Shown piece after piece: positions 42,115 to 50,340 of a DNA stretch of 64,000 nt. Source of the stretch: JAWHTC01 sp032586155 (GTDB taxonomy: Bacteria; Pseudomonadota; Alphaproteobacteria; Rhodobacterales; Rhodobacteraceae). Positions within the stretch are counted from its first letter, which is position 1. Each line of letters starts with the position of its first letter. Where the stretch lies: contig NZ_JAWHTC010000002.1 of assembly GCF_032586155.1 (NCBI RefSeq), positions 1,116,001-1,180,000 of the forward strand, written 5' to 3'. Under the pieces are notes generated by a model. It was not told where the DNA came from. It worked only from the letters and a program-made list of their open reading frames with translations, and did not search any database. The position numbers were made by a program, and so were the translations under genes.

Positions 42115-42773
42115 AGGCTATTGTATTTGACCTCGACGGGACGCTGATCGACAGCGCGCCGGATATTCACCAGGCTGCCAACCGGATGCTGGCGACGCTG
42201 AACCTGGAACCTCTGGACTTGGCGACCATCACATCCTTTATCGGCAACGGGCTGCCCAAGCTGGTTGAGCGGGTGATGCGCACACGCAATATCAACGAGG
42301 GACGGCATGCCGAGCTGACCCAGGTGACGCTGGATTTCTACAACCAGGCCAGTTCCGACCTGACGGTGCCCTATCCCAACATGGTGGCCGCGTTGGAGGC
42401 ATTTGCCGAGGCTGGTTACGTCATGGGCGTGTGCACCAACAAGCCGGTGGCGCCAGCGATCGACATTCTCGAGGCGCTGGACATGATGAAGTTCTTCAAA
42501 GTGGTGATCGGTGGTGACAGCTTGCCGGTGAAGAAGCCCGATCCGGCACCATTGCAGAAGTGCTTTGATGATCTGGGCGCGACCGAGCGGCTTTATGTCG
42601 GCGACAGCGAGGTGGATGCGGCGACGGCAGACAGGGCCGGGATTGATTTCGCGCTGTTTACCGAAGGTTATCGCAAGGTGCCGGTCGAGGAACTGCCATA
42701 TCTGTCCAAGTTCGATGATTTTGCAGCCCTGCCGGGGATCGCGGAGGATGCGTTCCGCGCGGTGACAGCATGA
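42111..42773 (+). CDS. gph: Phosphoglycolate phosphatase (CbbZ)
   Basis: A 220-residue HAD phosphatase starting with GTG that overlaps the previous stop (GTGA). Motifs: VFDLDGTLIDSAPDIHQAAN, VCTNKP, KKPDPAPL and YVGDSEVDAATADRAG. It hydrolyses 2-phosphoglycolate, the toxic product of the RuBisCO oxygenase reaction (it also forms in minor amounts in DNA repair). Its place in the operon identifies it as cbbZ. It overlaps cbbY by ATGA. Confidence 0.92.
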   Translation: MKAIVFDLDGTLIDSAPDIHQAANRMLATLNLEPLDLATITSFIGNGLPKLVERVMRTRNINEGRHAELTQVTLDFYNQASSDLTVPYPNMVAALEAFAEAGYVMGVCTNKPVAPAIDILEALDMMKFFKVVIGGDSLPVKKPDPAPLQKCFDDLGATERLYVGDSEVDAATADRAGIDFALFTEGYRKVPVEELPYLSKFDDFAALPGIAEDAFRAVTA

Positions 42774-43471
42774 GCCTTGAGGCGCTGATTTTCGACGTAG
42801 ACGGCACGTTGGCCGAGACGGAAGAGGCACATCGCACGGCGTTCAATGAGACGTTCGTGGCCTGGGAGCTGGATTGGCACTGGTCGCAGGATGATTATCG
42901 CCGGTTGCTCAAAACCACCGGTGGCAAGGAACGGGTGAAGGCGTTTCAGAAGGAATTGCCGAAAGCGGCGCGCCGCTTGAGCGACAACGAGGTGGCCCGC
43001 TATCACGCCGAAAAGACCGAAGCCTATACCGGCATCCTGGCCCGAGGTGAGCTGGAGCTGCGCCCCGGCGTAGCCGAGCTTATCGAAGCGGCGAAACAGG
43101 CTGGGCTGCGGGTGGCGGTGGCAACAACGACCAACCTGCCGAATGTTGAGGCGCTGTGCCAATGTTGCTGGGGCAAGCCCGCCGATGCGGTTTTCGAGGT
43201 GATCGCGGCAGGGGACCAGGTACAGAACAAGAAACCGGCGCCGGATGTGTTCCAGCTGGCGCTGGACCGGCTGGGGATTGCGCCCGATGTTGGATTGGCC
43301 TTCGAGGACAGTCGCAACGGGGTGGTGTCGGCACGGGCGACGGGGCTGAAGGTGTTGGTGACGCCGAGTGCCTATACCGACATGGATGATTTCAGCGCGG
43401 CAAACTGGGTTGTGCCATCGCTTCAGGCACGTCATTTGCCCGAGGTTCTGAGGCGCGCTATGGCGGGTTGA
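42770..43471 (+). CDS. cbbY: HAD phosphatase CbbY
   Basis: A 233-residue HAD hydrolase. IFDVDGTLAETEEAHRTAFNETF is the typical CbbY beginning, with LKTTGGKERVKAF in the cap, ATTTNLPNVEAL, KKPAPDVF and AFEDSRNG. CbbY enzymes degrade xylulose-1,5-bisphosphate, a misfire product that inhibits RuBisCO. It is the last gene of the operon; its stop codon lies in the loop of a REP-like hairpin. Its presence strongly implies a RuBisCO elsewhere in the genome. Confidence 0.92.
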   Translation: MSLEALIFDVDGTLAETEEAHRTAFNETFVAWELDWHWSQDDYRRLLKTTGGKERVKAFQKELPKAARRLSDNEVARYHAEKTEAYTGILARGELELRPGVAELIEAAKQAGLRVAVATTTNLPNVEALCQCCWGKPADAVFEVIAAGDQVQNKKPAPDVFQLALDRLGIAPDVGLAFEDSRNGVVSARATGLKVLVTPSAYTDMDDFSAANWVVPSLQARHLPEVLRRAMAG

Positions 43472-43485
43472 AATCCCGCCCTACG
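43462..43485. repeat. GTAG-headed hairpin (REP-like), copy C, at the cbbY stop
   Basis: GGCGGG/CCCGCC (43462-43467 with 43475-43480) followed by CTACG. On the minus strand it reads CGTAG then the hairpin. The cbbY TGA (43469-43471) falls in the loop, so the element supplies the end of the gene. Confidence 0.68.
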
Positions 43486-43546
43486 GGGTTGCGCTTTTGG
43501 CCTGTGCAGGCATCATCGTCACCGGGTGATGATGGGAGCCAAGCCG

Positions 43547-44824
43547 ATGGATATTGCCAACAAGCTGATGAGCGAGATCGCCACGCGGCGCGATGACCTG
43601 GTGGAGCTGACCCAGGAACTGATTCGAATTCCGACGCTGAATCCGCCAGGAGAGTTTTATCGCGACATCTGCGACTTTCTTGACCGGCGGCTGGTGCGGC
43701 ACGGGTTCAATACCGAGCTGATCCGGGCCGAAGGGGCGCCGGGGGACAGCGACAAATATCCACGCTGGAACATCGTGGCGCGGCGGGAAGGCAACGCGCC
43801 GGGCGAATGCGTGCATTTCAACAGTCATATCGACGTGGTCGAGGTGGGCCGTGGATGGACCACCGATCCGTTCGCCGGTGAGGTGATCGACGGTAAGATC
43901 TACGGTCGAGGTGCCTGCGACATGAAGGGCGGATTGGCCGCCAGCATCATCGCGGCCGAGGCGTTTATCGACACCTGTCCAGAGTTTCGGGGCGCGATTG
44001 AAATTAGCGGCACGGCTGATGAAGAGTCCGGTGGGTTTGGCGGGGTGGCTTATCTGGCCGAAAAAGGGTTTTTCAGCCCCGAACGGGTGCAGCACGTCAT
44101 CATCCCCGAGCCCCTGAACAAGGATCGTATCTGCCTGGGCCATCGCGGCGTCTGGTGGGCCGAGATCGAAACCCATGGCGAAATCGCCCATGGCTCGATG
44201 CCGTTTCTTGGCGATTGCGCCGTGCGCCACATGGGGGCGGTGGTGGCCGAGATGGAGGACAGCCTGTTCCCGGCACTGGCGCAGAAGCGCACTGACATGC
44301 CGGTGGTGCCGGACGGGGCCAAACAGTCGACGCTCAACATCAATTCGATCCATGGTGGCGAGGCCGAGCAGGACCCGGACTATACCGGGTTGCCCAGCCC
44401 CTGCGTGCCCGACAGTTGCCGGATGGTGATCGACCGTCGCTTTCTGATCGAGGAAGATATCGACGAGGTGCAGGAAGAGATTTTCAATGTGTTGAAAAGC
44501 GTCGAAGAGCAGCGCGAGAACTTCCGCTACGACGTGCGGGAAATCCAGCGGGTGCTGCCGTCGATGACCGAGAAATCGGCGCCGGTGGTGCAGTCGGTGG
44601 CGCGCGCGATTGGTGATGTGATGGGCAAAGATCCCGATTACGTGGTCAGCCCCGGTACCTACGATCAAAAACATATCGACCGGATCGGCAAGCTAAAGAA
44701 CTGCATTGCCTATGGGCCGGGGATTTTGGATCTGGCGCACAAGCCGGACGAATATGTTGGCATCGACGACATGGTGGAAAGTGCCCAGGTGATGGGGCGG
44801 AGCCTGCTGGACCTGTTGGGATAG
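43547..44824 (+). CDS. M20-family metallopeptidase (ArgE/DapE type)
   Basis: A 425-residue zinc amidohydrolase. Metal motifs are HFNSHIDVV, YGRGACDMKGGLAAS (bridging Asp), ADEESGG (catalytic and metal Glu) and the late H in QKHIDR. It removes an acyl or amino-acid group from an N-acylated substrate. The group contains acetylornithine deacetylases, succinyl-diaminopimelate desuccinylases and several catabolic enzymes, and this sequence does not clearly fall into one. The ATG at 43547 has GGGAG at eight bases; earlier starts (43526-43532) exist. It forms a single-gene unit after the cbb operon. Confidence 0.82.
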   Translation: MDIANKLMSEIATRRDDLVELTQELIRIPTLNPPGEFYRDICDFLDRRLVRHGFNTELIRAEGAPGDSDKYPRWNIVARREGNAPGECVHFNSHIDVVEVGRGWTTDPFAGEVIDGKIYGRGACDMKGGLAASIIAAEAFIDTCPEFRGAIEISGTADEESGGFGGVAYLAEKGFFSPERVQHVIIPEPLNKDRICLGHRGVWWAEIETHGEIAHGSMPFLGDCAVRHMGAVVAEMEDSLFPALAQKRTDMPVVPDGAKQSTLNINSIHGGEAEQDPDYTGLPSPCVPDSCRMVIDRRFLIEEDIDEVQEEIFNVLKSVEEQRENFRYDVREIQRVLPSMTEKSAPVVQSVARAIGDVMGKDPDYVVSPGTYDQKHIDRIGKLKNCIAYGPGILDLAHKPDEYVGIDDMVESAQVMGRSLLDLLG

Positions 44825-44871
44825 CCGTGCACACAGTTTTCGACCGCCGTGCCTGTGGGGAGGGTGGAATT

Positions 44872-44930
44872 GAGTATTTGAGCCAAAAAAAGAGAAGCGG
44901 GCATGACCCTCTTTCTTGGTCCAAGTGCTC
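44872..44930. repeat. Convergent-junction repeat, full inverted pair
   Basis: GAGTATTTGAGCC...AAGAG (44872-44894) faces CTCTTTCTTGG...GTGCTC (44909-44930) across a 14-base loop. It lies between the convergent M20 peptidase and panC genes. Confidence 0.72.
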
Positions 44931-44994
44931 ATCCCTTGGCCGCCCCACACACTCTGGCGGCGATTGATTGCGCAAACGGTGCGTGCAGCGGTTT

Positions 44995-45044
44995 CCGAGC
45001 GAAGCGAGGCCGGGCCCAACGGGCCAAGGCGATCTCTGATCGCC
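44995..45044. repeat. CCGAGCGAAGCGAGGCC block, copy 3, with hairpins
   Basis: CCGAGCGAAGCGAGGCC (44995-45011) is followed by GGCCC/GGGCC and by a 7-bp hairpin GGCGATC-TCT-GATCGCC (45028-45044). It lies just before the panC stop. Confidence 0.68.
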
Positions 45045-45062
45045 GCAGGCCGGGCGGGAGCG

Positions 45063-45914
45063 CTACCTTGCAGGAATGTCGATATTGTCGATCAGGCGCA
45101 CGCCGGCCAGCCAGGCGGCGGCAAAGAGGCGGGCGTGTTCGGAGGGGGTGTCGAGCAGGCCGAGGCCATCGGCGGCGCGAAGTTCAAGGTATTCGACCTC
45201 GGTGAAACCCGCTTGTTCCAGCTTGGCAATCGCCGGGCCTGACAGGTCGGACATTGCCTTTCCCTCTGCGAACGCGGTGGCGATTGCCTCCATCACCTCG
45301 TTGAGGTGCGGCGCGAAGATACGGGCGCGGTCCGACAGAAGCAGGTTGCGCGATGACATGGCCAGCCCGTCCTCTTCGCGGATGGTGGGGCAGCCGATGA
45401 CCTCGACCGGTATGTCGAGGTCGCATGCCATGCGGCGGACGACCTGCAATTGCTGGTAATCCTTGTTGCCGAAATAGGCCTTGTCGGCGCTGGTCTGCAA
45501 AAACAGCTTGGACACCACTGTCGCCACCCCGTCGAAATGGCCCGGGCGGTGGGCTCCGCAGAGACAATCGGTCAACCCCTCGACCGAGACATTTGTGGCA
45601 AAACCGCCGGGGTACATGGTGTCACCATCGGGCACGTAGATCACGTCCACCCCGATCGGGGCCAGTTTCCGGGCGTCCTCATGCTCGGTGCGCGGATAGT
45701 TCTTGAGGTCGTCCGGGTTGTTGAACTGTTTCGGATTGACGAAGATCGTGGTGATCACCCGGTCGCATTCCGCGCGGGCAATGCGCGCCAGCGACAGGTG
45801 CCCCTGATGCAGTGCACCCATGGTGGGGACCACGCCGATCATTTCGCCCGCGCGGTGCCACGCACGGGTCAGTTCACGCAGTTCGGGAAGCGAGCGGATG
45901 ATGGGGGCGGTCAT
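45063..45914 (-). CDS. panC: Pantothenate synthetase
   Basis: A 283-residue ATP-dependent ligase joining pantoate and beta-alanine to give pantothenate, the precursor of CoA. VVPTMGALHQGHLSLARIA holds the HxGH-type nucleotide motif, and FVNPKQFNNPDDLKNYPR, KLFLQTSADKAYFGNKDYQQLQVVRRM and GCPTIREEDGLAMSSRN are conserved. It overlaps panB by four bases (ATGA). Confidence 0.96.
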   Translation of the reverse strand: MTAPIIRSLPELRELTRAWHRAGEMIGVVPTMGALHQGHLSLARIARAECDRVITTIFVNPKQFNNPDDLKNYPRTEHEDARKLAPIGVDVIYVPDGDTMYPGGFATNVSVEGLTDCLCGAHRPGHFDGVATVVSKLFLQTSADKAYFGNKDYQQLQVVRRMACDLDIPVEVIGCPTIREEDGLAMSSRNLLLSDRARIFAPHLNEVMEAIATAFAEGKAMSDLSGPAIAKLEQAGFTEVEYLELRAADGLGLLDTPSEHARLFAAAWLAGVRLIDNIDIPAR

Positions 45915-46738
45915 TTGGACGGGGCCTTTTCAGCAAAGATGTGTTCGGGGGCTGGGAAGGCGCGGCTGCGCACCTCGTCGGCGTAGGATGCGATAGCTTT
46001 ATCGATGTCATCGCCCAGCGTTGCGTAGCGTTTGACAAATTTCGGTTTGAACGCGGTAAACAGGCCCAGCATGTCGTCGACCACGAGGATCTGGCCATCA
46101 CAGCCAGCGGATGCGCCGATGCCGATGGTCGGGGTGGCAACGGTTTCGGTGATCCTGTCCGCCAGAGCGGCGGGGACCTTTTCCAGCACCACCGCAAAAG
46201 CCCCGGCGTCGGAGACGGCCGAGGCGTCGCGCATCACCTGCTCGGCCGCGGCGTCACGCCCCTGGACCTTGTAACCGCCAAGTGTGTTGATCGACTGTGG
46301 CGTGAGGCCGATATGGGCCATCACCGGAATGCCGCGCGCGGCCAGGAAAGCGGTGGTTTCAGCCATGTGAACCCCGCCTTCCAGTTTGACGGCGGCGGCG
46401 CCCGTTTCGGCCATGATCCGGGCGGCGTTGCGAAATGCCTGTTCGGGGCTTTCCTCGTAGCTGCCGAACGGCATGTCGACGACCATCATCGCGGTGGAGA
46501 GCCCGCGCGCCACGGCCTGCCCGTGCAGGATCATCATCTCCATCGTCACCCCCAGGGTCGAGGGCAGCCCGTGCAGAACCATGCCGACACTGTCCCCAAC
46601 CAGAACAAAGTCACAATGGGCATCCATGGCCGCGGCCATGGGCGTGGTATAGGCGGTCAGCGACACGATGGGTGTGCCGCCTTTCATCGCCATTATGTCG
46701 TCGGGCAGGGGGGCGGATTTTCGGGCCGTAGCGCTCAT
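45911..46738 (-). CDS. panB: 3-methyl-2-oxobutanoate hydroxymethyltransferase
   Basis: A 275-residue magnesium-dependent enzyme that transfers a one-carbon unit from methylene-tetrahydrofolate to alpha-ketoisovalerate, the first step of pantothenate synthesis. LTAYTTPMAAAMD, LVGDSVGMVLHG, VKLEGG, MAHIGLTPQSINTLGGYKVQG and IGIGASAGCDGQILVVDDMLG are its motifs. ATG 46738 has AAGGAC upstream. It is divergent from the peptide ABC operon. Confidence 0.96.
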   Translation of the reverse strand: MSATARKSAPLPDDIMAMKGGTPIVSLTAYTTPMAAAMDAHCDFVLVGDSVGMVLHGLPSTLGVTMEMMILHGQAVARGLSTAMMVVDMPFGSYEESPEQAFRNAARIMAETGAAAVKLEGGVHMAETTAFLAARGIPVMAHIGLTPQSINTLGGYKVQGRDAAAEQVMRDASAVSDAGAFAVVLEKVPAALADRITETVATPTIGIGASAGCDGQILVVDDMLGLFTAFKPKFVKRYATLGDDIDKAIASYADEVRSRAFPAPEHIFAEKAPSK

Positions 46739-46908
46739 GAATCGTCCTTGGTTCGCTGCGTTGCAGCGCGGCATATCAAAAGACGTCGCGCGAATCCAGT
46801 TGTCTGCGGCGCCTAAGCCCTTGAACCCGCGCCGATTCGCGGTGACACTCGATTACGTGACACGGTGCCGCCCACGCTGCACCCCAAGGAGACAGAGGGA
46901 GAATATCC

Positions 46909-48384
46909 ATGAAGTTCATGCAGATTACGTCCGCAAGCGTTCTGGCGATGCTGGTTGCCGGAGCGGCCATGGCCAAGAACGACATCACCGTTGCGATGCA
47001 GCTTGAACCACCGCATCTGGATCCAACAAGCGCAGCTGCCGGGGCGATTGATAGTGTGTTGTACTCCAATGTCTTCGAAGGGCTGACCCGGTTTGGCCCG
47101 GACGGCAGCGTCAACCCCGGGCTGGCGAAAAGCTGGGACATTTCCGAGGACGGGCTGAGCTATACCTTTCATCTGAATGAAGGGGTGATGTTCCATGACG
47201 GCACCGCCATGGACGCCGAGGACGTGAAATTCAGCCTCGACCGCGCCCGCGCCGAAGACAGCGCCAATGCGCAGAAAGCGTTGTTTGGTGCGATTGCCAG
47301 TGTGGACGTGGTGGATGCAGCGACAGTGAAGGTGACATTGTCCGAACCCAATGGCAGCTTCCTGTTCAACATGGCCTGGGGCGATGCGGTGATCGTGGCC
47401 CCCGAGAGCATCGAGAACATAAAGCAGATGCCGGTGGGCACCGGCGCGTTCAAGTTCACCAATTGGGTGCAGGGCGATAACATCACGCTCGAAAAGAACG
47501 GTGCCTATTGGGGTGAGGCGGCAAAGCTGGACAAGGTGACATTCAAGTTCATTTCCGACCCGACGGCGGCCTTTGCCGCGGTGATGGCCGAAGACGTGGA
47601 CGTGTTTACTGGCTTCCCGGCACCTGAAAACCTGCCGCAATTTGAAGCTGATCCGCGCTTCCAGGTGATTGTCGGCAATACCGAGGGTGAAACAATCCTG
47701 TCGACCAACAACAAGATGGCACCGCTGGATAACGTCAAGGTGCGCAAGGCGATTGCCCATGCGATTGACCGGCAGGCGATCATTGATGGAGCAATGTTCG
47801 GGCTGGGCACGCCGATTGGTACGCACTTTGCGCCGCACAACCCGGATTATGTCGATCTGACCGGTAACTCGGCCTATGATCCGGAAATGGCTAAGGCGCT
47901 ATTGGCCGAGGCCGGCTTTGCCGACGGGTTCAAGACCACGCTGAAACTGCCGCCGCCCTCTTACGCGCGGCGCGGCGGTGAGATCATTGCGGCGCAATTG
48001 CGGGCCGTGGGGATCGAGGCTGAAATCTCCAACCTGGAATGGGCGCAATGGCTAGAGCAGGTGTTCAAGGGCAAGGATTATGGTTTGACCATCGTCAGCC
48101 ATACCGAGCCGTTCGATATCGGCATCTACGCGCGGCCTGATTACTACTTCCAGTATGACAACCCGGCCTTCCAGGAGATGAATGCCAAGCTGAGTGTCGA
48201 AGCCGATCCGGCGATGCGTTCGGATCTTCTGGCCAAGATGCAGCGGACGATTTCCGAGGATTACGTCAACGGTTACCTGTTCCAGCTGGCAACGCCGACC
48301 GTGGCCAAGGCCGGCGTGACCGGAATGTGGAAAGACGCGCCGACCCAGGCGACAGACCTGACCGGCGTTTACTGGGCCGAGTGA
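46909..48384 (+). CDS. Peptide/solute ABC transporter substrate-binding protein
   Basis: A 491-residue family 5 extracytoplasmic binding protein. A signal peptide (ASVLAMLVAGAAMA) precedes the mature part starting KNDITVAMQLEPPHLDPTSAAAG. SNVFEGLTRFGPDGSVNPGLAKSW and FHDGTAMDAEDVKFSLDRA are the typical DppA/OppA signature. It captures a peptide or similar ligand in the periplasm and delivers it to the two permeases encoded next. Gene order (binding protein, two permeases, fused ATPase) shows a complete importer. Confidence 0.92.
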   Translation: MKFMQITSASVLAMLVAGAAMAKNDITVAMQLEPPHLDPTSAAAGAIDSVLYSNVFEGLTRFGPDGSVNPGLAKSWDISEDGLSYTFHLNEGVMFHDGTAMDAEDVKFSLDRARAEDSANAQKALFGAIASVDVVDAATVKVTLSEPNGSFLFNMAWGDAVIVAPESIENIKQMPVGTGAFKFTNWVQGDNITLEKNGAYWGEAAKLDKVTFKFISDPTAAFAAVMAEDVDVFTGFPAPENLPQFEADPRFQVIVGNTEGETILSTNNKMAPLDNVKVRKAIAHAIDRQAIIDGAMFGLGTPIGTHFAPHNPDYVDLTGNSAYDPEMAKALLAEAGFADGFKTTLKLPPPSYARRGGEIIAAQLRAVGIEAEISNLEWAQWLEQVFKGKDYGLTIVSHTEPFDIGIYARPDYYFQYDNPAFQEMNAKLSVEADPAMRSDLLAKMQRTISEDYVNGYLFQLATPTVAKAGVTGMWKDAPTQATDLTGVYWAE

Positions 48385-48391
48385 TGATCGT

Positions 48392-48529
48392 GGAGGGAAC
48401 GACCCCCCGGTGTACGTTCCCTCCCACCCACCCCACGTACCCCGCGGGGCCTTGTGTTTCATTGCGATTGAACATGTTCGTGGTACGCGTGGAAGCCTCC
48501 GGCGGGGATATTTGTAGCAAGAGGAAGAG
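48392..48529 (+). other. Intergenic stem-loop and degenerate repeat after the binding-protein gene
   Basis: GGAGGGAACG (48392-48401) pairs with CGTTCCCTCC (48415-48424), starting eight bases after the stop. It is followed by CACCCACCCC and a CCCCGCGGGG palindrome (48430-48439). At 48507-48529 lies GATATTTGTAGCAAGAGGAAGAG with a gap, a degenerate copy of the convergent-junction repeat. A hairpin at this place commonly stabilises the binding-protein mRNA, so that it is made in excess over the permeases. Confidence 0.6.
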
Positions 48530-48541
48530 CAGGGGCGCACA

Positions 48542-49489
48542 ATGCTGAGATATGCGGTGAAGCGCCTTTTGTCCTTGGTGCTGTCGCTGATCGTGGCCAG
48601 CGTGGTGATTTTTGCCATGGTCGAGGTCGTGCCGGGCGACACGGCGGCCTATATGCTGGGGATCAACGCCACCGAGGAGACGCTGAATGCGCTGCGTGAT
48701 CAGCTGGGGCTGAATGGGACCCTTGTGGAACGTTACCTGAGCTGGGCCGGGGGGTTGCTGCGCGGGGATTTCGGAACCTCGTATACTTACAGAACGCCGG
48801 TGGCCGAGATGATCGGTGAGCGGTTGTGGATTTCGTTGCCGCTGGCGCTTTATGCGTTGACGTTGTCGACCGTGATCGCCTTTCCGGCGGGGATCTGGGC
48901 AGCGAGCAAACGCGGGTCGGTGGCGGATGTCAGTGTCATGGGGATCACGCAGCTGGGTGTGGCGATCCCGAATTTCTGGTTCGCGATGCTGATGGTTCTG
49001 GTCTTTGCCATCAATCTGCGCTGGTTTAATGCCGGGGGGTTTGCCGGGTGGGATGCGGGGTTCTTTGCGGCGATGAAGAGCCTGACCCTGCCGGCAATAG
49101 CGCTGGCCCTGCCGCAGGCGAGCATCCTGGCGCGGGTGATGCGGTCGTCTCTGTTGGATACGCTGGGCGAGGATTTCGTGCGCACGGCAAGGGCCAAGGG
49201 ATTGTCGAAGCGCCAGGCGTTGTGGCGGCATGCGTTGAGGAATGCGCTTATTCCGGTGCTAACCATCATCGGGTTGCAGTTTTCCTTCCTGCTGGCCGGA
49301 GCAATCATCATCGAGAACGTGTTCTTCCTGCCGGGGCTGGGGCGCCTGGTGTTCCAATCCATCAGCGCACGGGACCTGATCGTGGTCGAGTCCGTCGTCA
49401 TGCTTTTGGTTTTCGCCGTGGTGATTGTGAATTTCGCTGTCGACATTGCCTATGCGGTGGTTGATCCGCGGTTGAGGACAAGAACATGA
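48542..49489 (+). CDS. Peptide ABC transporter permease (DppB type)
   Basis: A 315-residue inner-membrane permease with six predicted helices. The EAA-loop region reads DTLGEDFVRTARAKGLSKRQALWRHALRNALIPVLTIIGLQ, which contacts the ATPase. EVVPGDTAAYMLG near the N-terminus is typical of DppB. It ends with YAVVDPRLR. It overlaps the next permease by four bases. Confidence 0.94.
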   Translation: MLRYAVKRLLSLVLSLIVASVVIFAMVEVVPGDTAAYMLGINATEETLNALRDQLGLNGTLVERYLSWAGGLLRGDFGTSYTYRTPVAEMIGERLWISLPLALYALTLSTVIAFPAGIWAASKRGSVADVSVMGITQLGVAIPNFWFAMLMVLVFAINLRWFNAGGFAGWDAGFFAAMKSLTLPAIALALPQASILARVMRSSLLDTLGEDFVRTARAKGLSKRQALWRHALRNALIPVLTIIGLQFSFLLAGAIIIENVFFLPGLGRLVFQSISARDLIVVESVVMLLVFAVVIVNFAVDIAYAVVDPRLRTRT

Positions 49490-50340
49490 GCGTGGCCGAG
49501 GAAAACCTGGGCCGGGCGGCGCTGCGCAATCGCAACTTGGTGTTTGGGGCGGTTTTGACGCTGGTGTTTGCTGGAGCGGCGTTGATTTCGTTTCTGTGGG
49601 TGCCTTACGACATCACCCAGCTCGATATCGCCAACAAGATCAAGACGCCCAGTTTGGCGCATCCGCTGGGTACCGATCATTTCGGGCGCGATATTCTGAG
49701 CATGATCATGGTGGGGGCGCGGACTTCGATTGCCGTGGCGCTGGTGGCCGTGGGGATCGGTATGGGGTTGGGCGTGCCGCTGGGACTGGCGGCGGCGGCG
49801 AAAAAAGGATCGCTGTTGGATGAGGTGATCATGCGGGGCAATGACCTTGTCTTTGCGTTCCCAAGCTTGCTGATCGCAATCATGATTACGGCGGTGTTCG
49901 GGGCGAGCGCGTTGAATGCGATCATTGCCATCGGCATTTTCAACATTCCGGTTTTTGCCCGGTTGGTGCGCGGCGCTGCGCTGAGCCTGTGGACCAGGGA
50001 TTATGTGCTGGCGGCGCGTGTGTCGGGCAAGGGGGCTGCACGAATATCGTTCGAGCATATCCTGCCCAACGTGATGAACCTGTTGATCGTGCAGGGGACG
50101 ATTCAGTTCTCGCTGGGGATCCTGGCCGAGGCGGGTCTGTCCTATGTTGGCCTTGGAGCGCAGCCGCCGACCCCAAGCTGGGGGAGGATGCTGGCTGACA
50201 GCCAGACGATGATATCTTTTGCGCCGCATATGGCGCTGTTTCCCGGCCTGGCGATCCTGCTGACGGTGCTGGGCTTGAACCTGATGGGCGACGGGCTGCG
50301 TGACCTGTTCGATCCGCGGATCAGGAGGGTGGCGCGATGA
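49486..50340 (+). CDS. Peptide ABC transporter permease (DppC type)
   Basis: A 284-residue permease. HPLGTDHFGRDILSMIMVGARTSIAVALVAVGIG is the DppC signature, and LWTRDYVLAARVSGKGAARISFEHILPNVMNLLIVQGT is the EAA loop. LAEAGLSYVGLGAQPPTPSWGRML and MGDGLRDLFDPR complete the picture. It partners the permease encoded immediately upstream, and its stop overlaps the ATPase start (ATGA). Confidence 0.94.
   Translation: MSVAEENLGRAALRNRNLVFGAVLTLVFAGAALISFLWVPYDITQLDIANKIKTPSLAHPLGTDHFGRDILSMIMVGARTSIAVALVAVGIGMGLGVPLGLAAAAKKGSLLDEVIMRGNDLVFAFPSLLIAIMITAVFGASALNAIIAIGIFNIPVFARLVRGAALSLWTRDYVLAARVSGKGAARISFEHILPNVMNLLIVQGTIQFSLGILAEAGLSYVGLGAQPPTPSWGRMLADSQTMISFAPHMALFPGLAILLTVLGLNLMGDGLRDLFDPRIRRVAR

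Noticed and set aside
48266..49231. Long minus-strand frame opposite the DppB-type permease
   Set aside because: The permease is clear; the antisense frame is extremely rich in Arg, Gln and Pro.
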